From Prochlorococcus marinus str. MIT 9215 (GTDB taxonomy: Bacteria > Cyanobacteriota > Cyanobacteriia > PCC-6307 > Cyanobiaceae), in contig NC_009840.1 in assembly GCF_000018065.1 (NCBI RefSeq), forward strand, positions 558,001 to 622,000: a stretch of 64,000 bases of DNA. The letters are read 5' to 3'. Shown piece by piece: positions 25,838 to 36,500 of the stretch (positions are counted from its first letter, which is position 1; every line of letters starts with the position of its first letter). A program made the translations under genes and the position numbers. Under the pieces are notes generated by a model. That model searched no databases. It was given only the letters and a program-made list of their open reading frames with translations, and was not told the DNA's origin.

Positions 25838-26188
25838 TTATTCAACAATAACTTTACCTACCATTCCAGCTCCTCTGTGAGGCTCGCAATAGTAATCATA
25901 AGTGCCTGCAGTATCAAATGTTTCTTCCCAAGACTCTCCAGGAGCAAAAGCAAGGTCTGCATGACTTAATTCCTCATGTCCATCAAAAACAGCATTGTGA
26001 GGAGCAAGTTTATTATTGACGAATTTAACTGTATCACCAGTACTAATGGTTACTGTACTTGGTTCAAATGCAAGCATTCCTGCATCCGTTCCAAGTTTTA
26101 CTTCAACAGTCTTAGCTGATACTGATGAAATTCCTAGACCAAGAGTTAAAACTATTGCGAATAACCCTGCAAAGATTGAACGTAACAT
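25838..26188 (-). CDS. petE: Plastocyanin precursor
   Basis: Blue copper protein of the thylakoid lumen carrying electrons from cytochrome b6f to photosystem I. The 116-residue precursor has a Sec signal with cleavage expected after V-S-A near residue 25. Copper ligands are His64 (L-A-P-H-N), Cys101, His104 and Met109 in [11 protein letters not shown]. The frame runs upstream to 26236, but the ATG at 26188 gives the normal signal peptide. It stands alone on the minus strand. Confidence 0.97.
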   Translation of the reverse strand: MLRSIFAGLFAIVLTLGLGISSVSAKTVEVKLGTDAGMLAFEPSTVTISTGDTVKFVNNKLAPHNAVFDGHEELSHADLAFAPGESWEETFDTAGTYDYYCEPHRGAGMVGKVIVE

Positions 26189-26247
26189 AATTAAAATTAA
26201 CTTATCTAAATATATTACAAGGCATAGGGAACCCAAATGTGAGAATT

Positions 26248-27231
26248 TTAATTGTTATTACAGCTTGGTAACTTTGATAACCTCAAAATATCATTGAGTG
26301 ACTTTGCATAACTTTTAAGTTTGAAAGTCTCAGGATTAGTGATGGGCACATGATTAAAGTCATATTTCTTTATACTGAAGCTATCCCAAGGGGAGGTTTG
26401 GATGGGAAGAATTCTTAATAATATTTTTAGAATTTTTTTTGTAAGGGGTATCGCAAAATATCTCCTCATATTATTTCTTTTTAAAAGTGAAATTATGGCA
26501 TGATCAATTGAAATGAATTTCTGACCTAGGACAAATTTTCTAAAACCTTTGTATTGCTTTTCTTTATGATTTTTAATTAGAAACCCACAAATTTGAGCGA
26601 TATCTTTTGCATGTATAAAATGAAATTTAGAATCGAGTTTTAAAAATCTTGCTAACCAAAGCCATTTTTCAACTTCTTTCAATCCACTAGTTAAATAACT
26701 CACAGGATATTTACTTTTTTTTCCAAGATTTCCTCCAAAAACCAAGGTAGGGAAAACAGCAAAAGTTTTTTCTGCAAATGAGCTGTCTCTAAGTCTCTGG
26801 AAACATTTATATTTTGTTTGAATATACTCTGTTCCATAAATCAATGATTCCTTCATTAATTTAGTTTGTGTGTCAAGAATGCTAGCTGTTGAAAAATAAA
26901 TAATCTTTTCTAACTTTTCAATATCAAGCATTTCAAGTAATTCTTCAAAAGCTTTAATGTTTACTTCATAGGCTCTTTGGGGATCTCCCCAAGCTGTAGC
27001 AGTATGTATTAGGTAATTTATTTGACTTATTTCCTTTTTATACATATTTGATTCCCTGATATCACACACCATTAACTTGACTTTTTTATTTTGTTGAACA
27101 GAAATTGGCAACTTACTTTTGTCTCTTACCATGAGATAAAGTCTGAATTTTGTGTTTTTTAAAAACCAATCTACTAAATATTGGCCTACACATCCATTCG
27201 CACCAGTGATTAATAAGTTTTTATATGCCAA
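26248..27231 (-). CDS. NAD-dependent epimerase/dehydratase (extended SDR) family protein
   Basis: A 327-residue Rossmann protein. [14 protein letters not shown] at the N-terminus binds the dinucleotide. F-S-T-A-S-I-L followed by Y-I-Q-T-K gives the Ser and Tyr-x3-Lys catalytic set, as in 3-beta-hydroxysteroid dehydrogenase/epimerase relatives. The substrate is not predictable. The start is TTG at 27231, since no ATG occurs near the glycine motif. It is 8 bp downstream of hemE on the same strand, so probably in its transcript. Confidence 0.85.
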   Translation of the reverse strand: MAYKNLLITGANGCVGQYLVDWFLKNTKFRLYLMVRDKSKLPISVQQNKKVKLMVCDIRESNMYKKEISQINYLIHTATAWGDPQRAYEVNIKAFEELLEMLDIEKLEKIIYFSTASILDTQTKLMKESLIYGTEYIQTKYKCFQRLRDSSFAEKTFAVFPTLVFGGNLGKKSKYPVSYLTSGLKEVEKWLWLARFLKLDSKFHFIHAKDIAQICGFLIKNHKEKQYKGFRKFVLGQKFISIDHAIISLLKRNNMRRYFAIPLTKKILKILLRILPIQTSPWDSFSIKKYDFNHVPITNPETFKLKSYAKSLNDILRLSKLPSCNNN

Positions 27232-27239
27232 GACTTTGA

Positions 27240-28280
27240 CTAGTAAGTTAGTTTTTTTCCATGTTCAAAAAATGTTTGAGCATTTTCTTCTGGAGTCCCA
27301 GGTAAAATCCCATGACCTAAATTAAGAATATATTTCCTGTCTTTAGTTTTATTGAAAGTATTATCTATCCTTTCTTTTATTGATTCTTTGTTCCCGAATA
27401 AAATGCCAGGGTCAACATTACCTTGAATTCCTATCCCACTAGGGATTCTTTTACAAGCCTCTTCAATATCGACTGTCCAGTCTAATGAGATTATATCTAT
27501 TCCAGTTTTTGCCATTCTTTCTATGACACCAGCACTTCCTGAAATGTAAAGAATTACTGGTGTTTCTGGGTGTTCAGCTTTTACAATGTCAACAACTTTT
27601 TTTTGATAGGGCCCAGCAAAGATATCGTAATCTTCTGGGCTTAGTTGGCCTGCCCATGAATCAAAAATTTGTACTACTTGCGCTCCAGATTTTATTTGAT
27701 ATTTAAGATATTCACCAATAGATTTTGCAAAATGATCAAGAAGTTTATGAAGTAAACCTGGCTCTTTAAAAGCCATTGATTTTATTAAAGAATAATTTTT
27801 ACTGCTTTTACCTTCAACTACATATGCAGCAAGAGTCCAAGGTGCACCAACAAAACCTAAAACTGTTGCTTCATTATTAACATCTTTTTTTAATGAAGAA
27901 AGAACTTGCCCAACAAAACTTAAACTTTCACTTGGATTTAATTCTTTTAAATTTTCTATCTGGTTAAGATTTCTTATTGGGTCCTCAATTATTGGACCTT
28001 TACTCTCTATTATTTCAAAATTAATGCCCATCCCTGGTAGAGGTGTGAGAATATCTGAAAAAAGGATCACACCATCCGGTTTGAAAGCATGAAAAGGCTG
28101 CATTGAAATCTCATATGATAGTTCTGGATTTTCAGACCTCTCTCTAAAGCTTGGGTAACGCTCCCTTAAATCTCTATAAATTTTCATATATCTTCCTGCT
28201 TGCCTCATCATCCATACTGGAGGCCTATTTACTTTTTTACCTAATGCGGCAGAAAGTAGTAGTGGTAAATCTTGACCCAT
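27240..28280 (-). CDS. hemE: Uroporphyrinogen decarboxylase
   Basis: Decarboxylates uroporphyrinogen III to coproporphyrinogen III on the way to heme and chlorophyll. TIM barrel, 346 aa. The N-terminal [14 protein letters not shown] holds substrate-binding arginines, followed by I-L-F-S-D-I-L-T-P with the key Asp. [10 protein letters not shown] lies near 145 and [10 protein letters not shown] near the C-terminus. Cytosolic homodimer by family. Confidence 0.97.
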   Translation of the reverse strand: MGQDLPLLLSAALGKKVNRPPVWMMRQAGRYMKIYRDLRERYPSFRERSENPELSYEISMQPFHAFKPDGVILFSDILTPLPGMGINFEIIESKGPIIEDPIRNLNQIENLKELNPSESLSFVGQVLSSLKKDVNNEATVLGFVGAPWTLAAYVVEGKSSKNYSLIKSMAFKEPGLLHKLLDHFAKSIGEYLKYQIKSGAQVVQIFDSWAGQLSPEDYDIFAGPYQKKVVDIVKAEHPETPVILYISGSAGVIERMAKTGIDIISLDWTVDIEEACKRIPSGIGIQGNVDPGILFGNKESIKERIDNTFNKTKDRKYILNLGHGILPGTPEENAQTFFEHGKKLTY

Positions 28281-28397
28281 TTTTCAATACGATATGTTTT
28301 AAAAAATTAAAATTCCAACTTAAAAATCTTACAACGCAAAGAAGAGCAAAAGCGGTATATGAACATTTATATGAAGCAATAAGTTAAATGAGCCTTA

Positions 28398-30662
28398 TTA
28401 TTTTTTTGACAGATGTTTGAAGATACTAACGCTTAATGGGGGCAAAGCAAGTTCTAGAGCATTTTGATAATCATGAATATTATAATTTATAGTTTCTTTA
28501 CCCCCCATGTTCCCTTTGTTACTTCCCCCGTATCTAGAACCATCTGAATTAAATATTTCTTTATAAAATCCTTCTACAGGAACACCAACTTTGTATGACC
28601 CATGAGTATTAGGTGTAAAGTTAGCAACAACAACAAGCCACTCATTGGTGTCGTTTTCTCTTCTCATGAAACTTATAACCGAATTAGATTTATCATTACA
28701 ATCAATCCATTGGAATCCGTAAGGATCAAAGTCATTTTTCCATAAAGCAGCTTCATTTTTATAAAGTGCGTTTAGGTCATCAATTAAGTTTCTGATACCT
28801 TTGTGAGGCTCAAATTCTAGTAACTCCCATTGCAGATCATCCCAAACATTCCATTCTTGCCTTTGTCCAAATTCCATTCCCATAAATATCGTTTTTTTGC
28901 CAGGGTGGGTCCACATATAAGTTAGTAAAGCTCGAGTATTTGCATATTTCTTCCAGTCATCTCCAGGCATTTTATGCAAAAGATGACTTTTTCCATGTAC
29001 AACCTCATCATGACTAAGAGCAAGCATAAAGTTCTCTGTGTAGTTATATGTAATTGAGAAAGTTACACTATTCTGATGGAATTGCCTAAACCAAGGATCA
29101 ATCTCAAAATAATCGAGCATATCATGCATCCATCCCATATTCCATTTTAAATTAAAACCTAACCCTCCCATGTCAGTTGGTTTGGTCACCATTGGCCAAG
29201 TTGTTGATTCTTCAGCTATAGAAAGTGCCCCTGGGAAATGTTGGAAGAGTACATGATTTGCCTGTTGAAGAAATTTAACGGCTTCTATATTTTCATTCCC
29301 GCCATTCTCATTGGGTATCCATTCGCCATCTGGGCGTAGATAATCTCTGTAGAGCATTGAAGCTACAGCATCTACTCTTATGCCATCAATATGAAACTCT
29401 TCAAACCAATAAATGAGGTTGGCTACTAAGAAATTTCTTACTTCGTTTCTGCTGTAATTAAATATTAAGGTTCCCCATTCTTTGTGTTCACCTATGCGTG
29501 AATCTCCATGTTCATAAAGATGACAACCATCAAAAAAGGCTAAACCATGTTTATCTTTTGGAAAATGACCAGGAACCCAATCAAGAATTACGCCTATGCC
29601 CTCTTCATGACATTTATTGACAAACTCTCTAAATTCATTTGGAGTGCCAAATCTACTTGTTGGTGCATACCAGCCTGTAACTTGGTATCCCCATGAACCA
29701 TCGAAAGGATGTTCAGATATTGGCATTAGTTCAATATGAGTAAATCCTCTATCTTTTACGTAAGGGATGAGTTTTTCGGTTAATTCTGGATAAGTTAATA
29801 ATCTTGTCCCAGGTTTTAAATCTGCAGCAGGCACTGGGTCTCTTGGTTCACCATTGTCTTCAAGATATTTATTATCTGTTGATTCATGTAGCCAACTTCC
29901 TAAATGCATTTCATAAACTGAAATTGGCTTGTTAATTTGACTAGAAGAATCTCTATTTGAAATCCAAGAACTATCATTCCAATTAAAGTTTTTCAATTTT
30001 GAAACTATTGAACCATTTTGAGGCCTTATTTCATGAAGGAAACCATATGGATCAGCTTTTTCATAAATATGCCCTTGTTGTGTTCTTATTTCATATTTAT
30101 ATGTGTCTCCCTCTTTCATTGTTGGCATGAATAGTTCCCAAATCCCCCCCAATCTTTTTTGCATTGGATGATGTCTTCCATCCCAAGAATTTATATCTCC
30201 AATTATCGAGATTGATTTTGCATTTGGAGCCCAAATGCAAAACATGACACCTTTTTGATTTTTTTCTTCAATGAGATGTGCGCCCATTTTTTCCCAAATA
30301 TGATGATGATTCCCTTCTGCAAAAAGATGCCTATCAACTTCTCCCATCCACTCTTCTCTATATGACCAAGGGTCATGTTGTGTATGTGTGATCCCTCCTC
30401 TTGAGATATTTATTTCATAATTAAAATTTGGATTTTCGGGCAAAATTGCCTCAAAAAGCCATTTATGGTTAATGCTTTCCGCCTTGTAGGTATTATTTTT
30501 AAAATTTATTTTAACTTCGTCGGCTTCAGGCATCCATACCCTTATTACCCATTGCTCTTCATAAAAATGAGGACCTAATATTTTTAATGGATTATCATTG
30601 CAACAATTTTCTAGGTTGATAGCTTCTGATTTAATCCAGTCTGCTTGAATTGTCTCGATCAT
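28398..30662 (-). CDS. glgB: 1,4-alpha-glucan branching enzyme
   Basis: Introduces alpha-1,6 branches into glycogen. 754 aa, GH13. There are two N-terminal carbohydrate-binding-like domains (about 25-105 and 125-220). The catalytic barrel has the nucleophile Asp in [12 protein letters not shown] near 430 and the acid/base Glu in S-I-A-E-E-S-T near 484. [10 protein letters not shown] supplies the transition-state Asp. The C-terminal beta domain ends at about 750. It works with glgA at 57866. The gap upstream of hemE (28281-28397) separates it from hemE. Confidence 0.96.
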   Translation of the reverse strand: MIETIQADWIKSEAINLENCCNDNPLKILGPHFYEEQWVIRVWMPEADEVKINFKNNTYKAESINHKWLFEAILPENPNFNYEINISRGGITHTQHDPWSYREEWMGEVDRHLFAEGNHHHIWEKMGAHLIEEKNQKGVMFCIWAPNAKSISIIGDINSWDGRHHPMQKRLGGIWELFMPTMKEGDTYKYEIRTQQGHIYEKADPYGFLHEIRPQNGSIVSKLKNFNWNDSSWISNRDSSSQINKPISVYEMHLGSWLHESTDNKYLEDNGEPRDPVPAADLKPGTRLLTYPELTEKLIPYVKDRGFTHIELMPISEHPFDGSWGYQVTGWYAPTSRFGTPNEFREFVNKCHEEGIGVILDWVPGHFPKDKHGLAFFDGCHLYEHGDSRIGEHKEWGTLIFNYSRNEVRNFLVANLIYWFEEFHIDGIRVDAVASMLYRDYLRPDGEWIPNENGGNENIEAVKFLQQANHVLFQHFPGALSIAEESTTWPMVTKPTDMGGLGFNLKWNMGWMHDMLDYFEIDPWFRQFHQNSVTFSITYNYTENFMLALSHDEVVHGKSHLLHKMPGDDWKKYANTRALLTYMWTHPGKKTIFMGMEFGQRQEWNVWDDLQWELLEFEPHKGIRNLIDDLNALYKNEAALWKNDFDPYGFQWIDCNDKSNSVISFMRRENDTNEWLVVVANFTPNTHGSYKVGVPVEGFYKEIFNSDGSRYGGSNKGNMGGKETINYNIHDYQNALELALPPLSVSIFKHLSKK

Positions 30663-30713
30663 GACTGGTAGATATTAACGATTAATAATATCAAATGATT
30701 AACCAAAAAATAA

Positions 30714-32294
30714 TTATTTATTAAAAAAGGGGGTCATTTTCATAAATGTTTTATTAAGGTTAAAACTTAGAGTAATATAATTATGATTCGCTGAAGGCGC
30801 CCCAACATTTCCCTCCCCAAAACCAGTATTAACTCCAATAGAGGGATAAGCTGCTGCAGATATTGATAAGCGAAGCTTGCTATTTTTAATTAAACAAATA
30901 TTTGTTGGATGCATTGTTATTTGATAAATGCATTCTTCACTTATTTTAGAGTTCTTAACCCTTAAGAATCCAGTTGAAAATTGATTCACATTCTCATTCC
31001 CTTCTTCAACTAGAGATAAAGCAAGGCAGATATCGAAATTAGGCTTATCACTTTTGGCTGAGATCTCTAATATGGGAACTCCTTTTAAATATTGATCTTC
31101 TTGAAAAGGATTGGTTTGGAAAACGCCTACATCCAGGCGTTTATCAATAGTACTTCTATTAAACTTTCCTGGATTTGGACCTAAATGACCACCATCAGAT
31201 GGAGCAGGTCTCCATGGGTCATTAACAATTGTGAACCATCCTGTTCCTTTTGAATTTATGGTCAGACTTCCTTCCTCAACCTCTATATTTGCTATGCCAT
31301 TGCTTTTGAGTCCAAAAATAAATTCAGGGTGAAATTTATTATCTAATTCTTCCCATTTATTTAATGAAATATTCCATATTTTTTTCTCGAATACTGAATT
31401 CTTAGAATTAAAATTTTCATCTGATTTTAAATGTTTGTCAAAAAATTTTAATAAAGATTCTTGTGAACCTTCCCACCAATTTAGATGTGTTGCATTCCCA
31501 ATAATAATCTCTGGGCTTCCGCCAGCTTCTTTAGATTTTTTATAAAGATCAAAGGCACCTTTTAAGTGTGGATCCCAAAGCCCTCCAATAATTAACATGG
31601 GTTGTTTAATCCATGTAGAAATTGGTTCAAATTCTTCAAATGGGCTAGAGTTATTTAAATTTTTAAGCCATTCCAAAACAAAGCTATTGGGATCATATTT
31701 TTTTAAAATATCAATTCCTTCCCTTAAATAACTTTTATTTTCTAAGGTTAATCTTATTTCTCCCCACGCAAACAAATTATTTTCTCTTTTCATTTTTAGT
31801 GCTGCGATTTGAAGTCCCCATGCAATATTGTTATGCCACCAATATGCTCCTCCATCTGAGCACCAATGCTCCTTAATATTCATCCCAGTCATTGCTGGAG
31901 ATAAACAATCTGGGGGCTTTGAATTTGATTCACCAGTTAGTTGTGTAAATCCTTGATATGAAAAACCATATAAGCCAAGTTTTCCATCACATTCTTTTAG
32001 AGACCTTACCCATTCATGTGTTTCTGATGTATCGTTAGCTTCTTGAGCAAAACCATTAAAAACTCCTTCAGAAGAACCCATACCTCTCACATCTTGGATT
32101 ATTACCATATATCCTTTGGAGACCCACCATTCAGGGTGAGAATAGGTAATAGTTGAAGCTATTTCTCTGCCATAAGGTTGTCTCATTAATAGTGCAGGCC
32201 ATGACCCATTACGATTCGGTACCCAAATCCTCGATATGAGTCTTACTCCATCTTTAAGTACTAGTGACTTGTCATACCATCTTGAATGAGACAT
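30714..32294 (-). CDS. CocE/NonD (S15) family hydrolase
   Basis: A 526-residue alpha/beta hydrolase of the X-Pro dipeptidyl-peptidase-like family, which includes cocaine esterase and beta-lactam acylases. The nucleophile elbow L-Y-G-F-S-Y-Q-G-F-T-Q is near residue 112. An Asp in G-L-W-D-P-H (near 243) and a His in N-A-T-H-L-N-W-W (near 270) complete a triad. The C-terminal half is a jelly-roll domain with W-R-P-A-P-S-D-G-G-H. The natural substrate is unknown. No signal peptide is seen, so it is probably cytosolic. Confidence 0.88.
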   Translation of the reverse strand: MSHSRWYDKSLVLKDGVRLISRIWVPNRNGSWPALLMRQPYGREIASTITYSHPEWWVSKGYMVIIQDVRGMGSSEGVFNGFAQEANDTSETHEWVRSLKECDGKLGLYGFSYQGFTQLTGESNSKPPDCLSPAMTGMNIKEHWCSDGGAYWWHNNIAWGLQIAALKMKRENNLFAWGEIRLTLENKSYLREGIDILKKYDPNSFVLEWLKNLNNSSPFEEFEPISTWIKQPMLIIGGLWDPHLKGAFDLYKKSKEAGGSPEIIIGNATHLNWWEGSQESLLKFFDKHLKSDENFNSKNSVFEKKIWNISLNKWEELDNKFHPEFIFGLKSNGIANIEVEEGSLTINSKGTGWFTIVNDPWRPAPSDGGHLGPNPGKFNRSTIDKRLDVGVFQTNPFQEDQYLKGVPILEISAKSDKPNFDICLALSLVEEGNENVNQFSTGFLRVKNSKISEECIYQITMHPTNICLIKNSKLRLSISAAAYPSIGVNTGFGEGNVGAPSANHNYITLSFNLNKTFMKMTPFFNK

Positions 32295-32301
32295 CTAGGC
32301 T

Positions 32302-32574
32302 TTAGATAATGTCTGGACAGTGAAGCCCAATAACGTAAATAGAAAAGATCTCTGCGTTAACGGGAGTTAACTTTTTTTTGTTTGATACATAATTTATAGC
32401 TTTATCTGAATTAGCTGAAATACCTTTTGAATTAAACTCTCTAAACTTATTACAAAAATTTCGTGCTTCGTTTGGATTCTTTTTTACACTTTCCAATAAG
32501 GTAGATTGACTAAAAACAGGGTATAAAGAGTTGGAAAACAAAAATAACAAAAATAATAAAAGTTTCATTATCAC
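32302..32574 (-). CDS. Small exported hypothetical protein
   Basis: A 90-residue protein with an N-terminal hydrophobic signal (about 3-20, cleavage plausible after V-F-S near 21). The mature part is small and mostly helical, with two cysteines (N-F-C-N-K-F and L-H-C-P-D) that could form a disulfide outside the cytoplasm. No family recognised. It is 7 bp upstream of the S15 hydrolase gene. ATG at 32568 is an alternative start. Confidence 0.7.
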   Translation of the reverse strand: MIMKLLLFLLFLFSNSLYPVFSQSTLLESVKKNPNEARNFCNKFREFNSKGISANSDKAINYVSNKKKLTPVNAEIFSIYVIGLHCPDII

Positions 32575-32620
32575 TAACTTTTTCTAAATTCTACATTATA
32601 AAAATTTTTTAACCAAGATT

Positions 32621-33028
32621 TCAAATTAAGTTGTCGATTTGAATAGCTTTTTTAATCCATTCTTTTAAGAGACTAAAAGTTGTATCCGTCTTATTTTTTA
32701 CTCTAAGATTTCTTTCTAATCTACCAATTTTGCGCTCTAATTCGTAAGGAGTAGTTAGTGATAATGATTTAATAGAAGATATACCGCAATGTAAAAGCAG
32801 ATATGCTTGCGGTGGAGAAATTCCAATTTCTTTTTTAAAAATAGCTATAGCTCTAATTTTTTTTAGATTATTCAATGTACATAGTGAAGATTTTCTTTGA
32901 ATCTCATTTATATCTAGGTCCGAAAGATTACTTAATTTTTCAAAGTCAGTAAGATTATTTTCAATAAAAAAAGATTTCTCATGTCTGAAATTAGTTGGCA
33001 AAAAATCTAAAAAGGTTTTGATTTCCAT
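32621..33028 (-). CDS. DUF4332-like helix-hairpin-helix protein
   Basis: A 135-residue, mostly helical protein. Two short repeats of the type L-x-x-x-N-L-T-D-F-E-K-L-S-N-L-S and C-G-I-S-S-I-K-S-L resemble helix-hairpin-helix units found in DUF4332 proteins, which suggests DNA or nucleotide contact. The match is from memory and not firm. It lies 10 bp downstream of the Ycf51 gene on the same strand. Confidence 0.65.
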   Translation of the reverse strand: MEIKTFLDFLPTNFRHEKSFFIENNLTDFEKLSNLSDLDINEIQRKSSLCTLNNLKKIRAIAIFKKEIGISPPQAYLLLHCGISSIKSLSLTTPYELERKIGRLERNLRVKNKTDTTFSLLKEWIKKAIQIDNLI

Positions 33029-33038
33029 TTTTAATAGA

Positions 33039-33482
33039 CTAATTCATTTTGATATTTTTCTGTACTTCTCCTATCACAACTGGTTTACTTATCCCATCTG
33101 AAATTTTTTCAAGTTTTCTTATCTTTATTTTTACATTCGCACCAGATCTGCTACCTTTCCTTAAGTTTTCTGATAATTGTTCTAAAGTTGGTTTAATAGA
33201 TTCTTCTTGAAAGTCATCATCTGCTTTAGCAATAATCAAATCGAACCCATTGTCATAAACAATTGGAACATATTTTGCACCTTCTATATCAACCTTTTCT
33301 GTATAACTTTGAATAAATGCCCAACTACTCAAAGAGAGCAATAATGAAAAAATAGTCGCTCCAATTATTCGAAATTTAAAACCTAAATTAAATATAAAAG
33401 CTGCTATTGTACAAATGAAAAGAAATATTCCAAAGAATCCAAAAATTTTGGGTGTGTTCTCTAATAGTTCAAAAAAAGACAT
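33039..33482 (-). CDS. ycf51: Ycf51 (DUF2518) family membrane protein
   Basis: A 147-residue protein with two hydrophobic spans (about 12-32 and 37-57), then a soluble domain with V-P-I-V-Y-D-N-G-F-D-L-I-I-A-K-A-D-D-D-F, typical of the cyanobacterial and plastid Ycf51 family. The role is not known. It is divergent from the TamB-like gene across 52 bp. Confidence 0.85.
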   Translation of the reverse strand: MSFFELLENTPKIFGFFGIFLFICTIAAFIFNLGFKFRIIGATIFSLLLSLSSWAFIQSYTEKVDIEGAKYVPIVYDNGFDLIIAKADDDFQEESIKPTLEQLSENLRKGSRSGANVKIKIRKLEKISDGISKPVVIGEVQKNIKMN

Positions 33483-33534
33483 TTAGTGGCTTTGACCTGA
33501 TTAATTTCTTATATTTTGTAAGCCTACTCTATTT

Positions 33535-36500
33535 TTGGGCTCAAACTTGAAAAAAATTAGATCTCTAAATTTAAATACTAAGATTATTTTATTAGGGATG
33601 CTTTTACCATTAGGTTTATTAGGCTCTTTTTTATTAAATAATTTTTTAAAAGAAACTTATAGTTCTAAGAAATTAGAACTAGAAAAAAGTATTGAGAATC
33701 TTTTAGATAAAAATGTCGATTTAGGAGATTATATCGGGATTAGATTTCTAGGTATTTCTTTGGGTCATTCAAAAATTAATGATAAAAAAAATATAGATTC
33801 TGAAATTAAAGCTAAAAATGTATATGTGGGCATTATGCCTTTTAGATCTTTTTTAAAACAAAAATGGATTGTAAAAATAAGCCCTCAGGAAGCAGCTATA
33901 AACATAGATAGAGATTTTTTTAAAAGGGACAAATCTTATAAAAATGCTCGAAGTATAAAAAAATCACAATCAAAGTATGAATTGAACTTTAACTTAAATA
34001 AATATTCAATAATTAATTTTAAAAAATCAGGATTAAAAACAAAAGTAAAAGGTAATTTTATCTACAAGTCAAGTAATAGACAAATTATTGCAAATGTAAA
34101 ATCCAATTTTGATGAAAAAGGTTTTTTAAAATTTAAATTTAATACAAAATTAAATCAAGATTTTTTTAAACTGGATATATTCTCTAGGGGCTTAGATCTT
34201 GAAAATTCTGAATATATTATTGGGAATAGAAAAATTAGTTTTAAAAAAGGAAATTTTAAATCTAATTTTAAATTTAATAAATTACCAAATGAAACATTTT
34301 GCAAAGGAAAATTTTCATTTACTAATTTAAAAATAAAGTATGAAGGTTACTCAGAGAATTTAAATTCAGATTCAACTAGTTTTTTTTGTAAAGATAATAA
34401 TTTAATTGGTAATTCAGAAAAATTAAATTATGGAACTTTGACTTCCAATTTTAATCTAAATATCCCATTTATTAGAAGTTCCAATAATATTGATCTAAAA
34501 GGAAGTATAGGATACATAAATAGCCTTAATCCAGATATCCAACTATCGGGGAATGTTCCCTATTGGTTTGATAGAAGAGGTATTAATTTTGGTGATATAG
34601 ATACTATTTTTAAAATAAATAGAACTCAATTATCTAATTTAAATATTTTCAGAAAAAATGATATAAGGGGTTTCATTACTGCTAAAGGAGAATTAAAAGG
34701 AAAAATTACTGATCCTGATATTTCGATAAACTTTAATCTTGATTACCCGCACTTTAAAGGTATCCGCATTAGAGAAATATGGGAAGGAGATATTAAAAAT
34801 GAAAATAATCAATTTCTGCTAAATATGAAAAATAGATATTCTCCAATCCCTTCATTTCTTTCAATCAAGTTTGATTCTGATCTTGCACTATACGATGCAA
34901 ATTTTATAAGAGTTTTCAATTCAAATAAAGGTACTATAGCTATACTCAAAGAGGGAGATAGTTATAATTGGCGTGCTGATAATTTTCCTCTTGATGAACT
35001 TGAATTATCTATAAACAATAATCATTTTGATAGAATTGATGGGATTATTAACGGTGAAGGATCATTTTCGTCAGATCAGTCATATATTGATGGGCGAATT
35101 GCTTGGAGTTTTGGTAAATATGGAAATATTAATCTAGCTAATTCATTATTTGATTTCAACGTCAAAAATAATTCTTTTTATATAGACTCTTCATTATATC
35201 CAATTGATGGAGGAATGATTGAAGTCGAATATGATTCAAGTAAAAAAAATGTAATTAATTCAGAATTCAATGATATAAGCACTAGTTGGACTATCCTTAC
35301 CGCTTTTGATATTTTTAACTTTGATGATAAAAAAGTGATTACTGTAAGTAAATCGAATATTTTGGATGATTTGGAAATAAATAAAGATAATAAATCATTC
35401 AAAGAGAGGATCGATTTTATAAACAACTTTATTGAAAATAGTAATTTGCTAGAAGACAAATTTAATTTGCAAAAATATTTAAATAAATTTAAAAGTAGAT
35501 ACAACGGAAAAATTACTATCCAGGGCGATGGACTATTCAATTACAATTTGAATGCAAAATTAAATGCCTATCTTGATGTATCTAGTGATGAATATAAGAA
35601 TAATAAAGAAGAATTTTATGTTGATTTGGAAGGAGGATTATTAAAAGGAAAAGGTTCTATAAAAATTAAAAAATTACCATTAAATGCCGCAAATATCTTT
35701 TTAAATAAACCAAGAGATTTTAGTGGCGGTTTTGATATAAATTTATTTTATGATCTTGACAAAAAATCTTTCTCTAGCGAAATTTTTTCCAATAATTCAT
35801 CAATTAAAAATAACATAATAATATTTGATAGAGGACTTGTTGAATTTAATAATTCTATTTTTGATATTGATTTTTCCCTTCTAATAAATGATTCTGAAAT
35901 CCCAATTAATATTGAAGGCTCAATACCTATTAATAAATCTGATAACCTAGATCTAAGATTGATTGGGAATGGAAAATTTATTGAGTTAATAGATATTTTT
36001 GCTGATGAATACTTTACCTTTAAAGAAGGAGATATGAATCTTAGAATGATTCTAAAAGGAACCTTAAATAAACCTCTATTAAATGGATTTATCGTAGTTA
36101 AAGATTCGGAAATTGATTTTTTAAACAATATTATAAAAGATATTAATAGTACAATAATTTTTGATTTTGATTCTTTAGAGATCAATTATCTACAAGCGAA
36201 GACTGAAGATTCTGGAAAAGTTTTTATAAAAGGGTCTTTACCTTTTTATAGTAAGATTGATTCCGAGAAGGCAGAAATTAAGTTGATAACGAATAGATTT
36301 ACTTTAAAGAAAGATAATTTTAATTTTTTAATAGATTCAGATGTCGATTTGAGTGGATCATTTGAAAGTCCTGTTTTGGGAGGATCTCTTTCTTTTAATA
36401 ATGGATTTATTAATTTTAACACTACCAATCAAAATAATAAAAAAGAAGATAATCTTATACGAAAAGAGGAGAAACAAGATTGGCCAGAACTCTATTGGAA

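Noticed and set aside
28151..28387. 78-codon plus-strand open frame over the start of hemE
   Set aside because: Most of it is antisense to hemE coding sequence. Only the tail after 28294 is interesting and is reported as a finding.
35178..36428. Several open frames on the minus strand inside the TamB-like gene
   Set aside because: Shadows of an AT-rich Asn/Ile-rich reading frame; no start signal or family resemblance.
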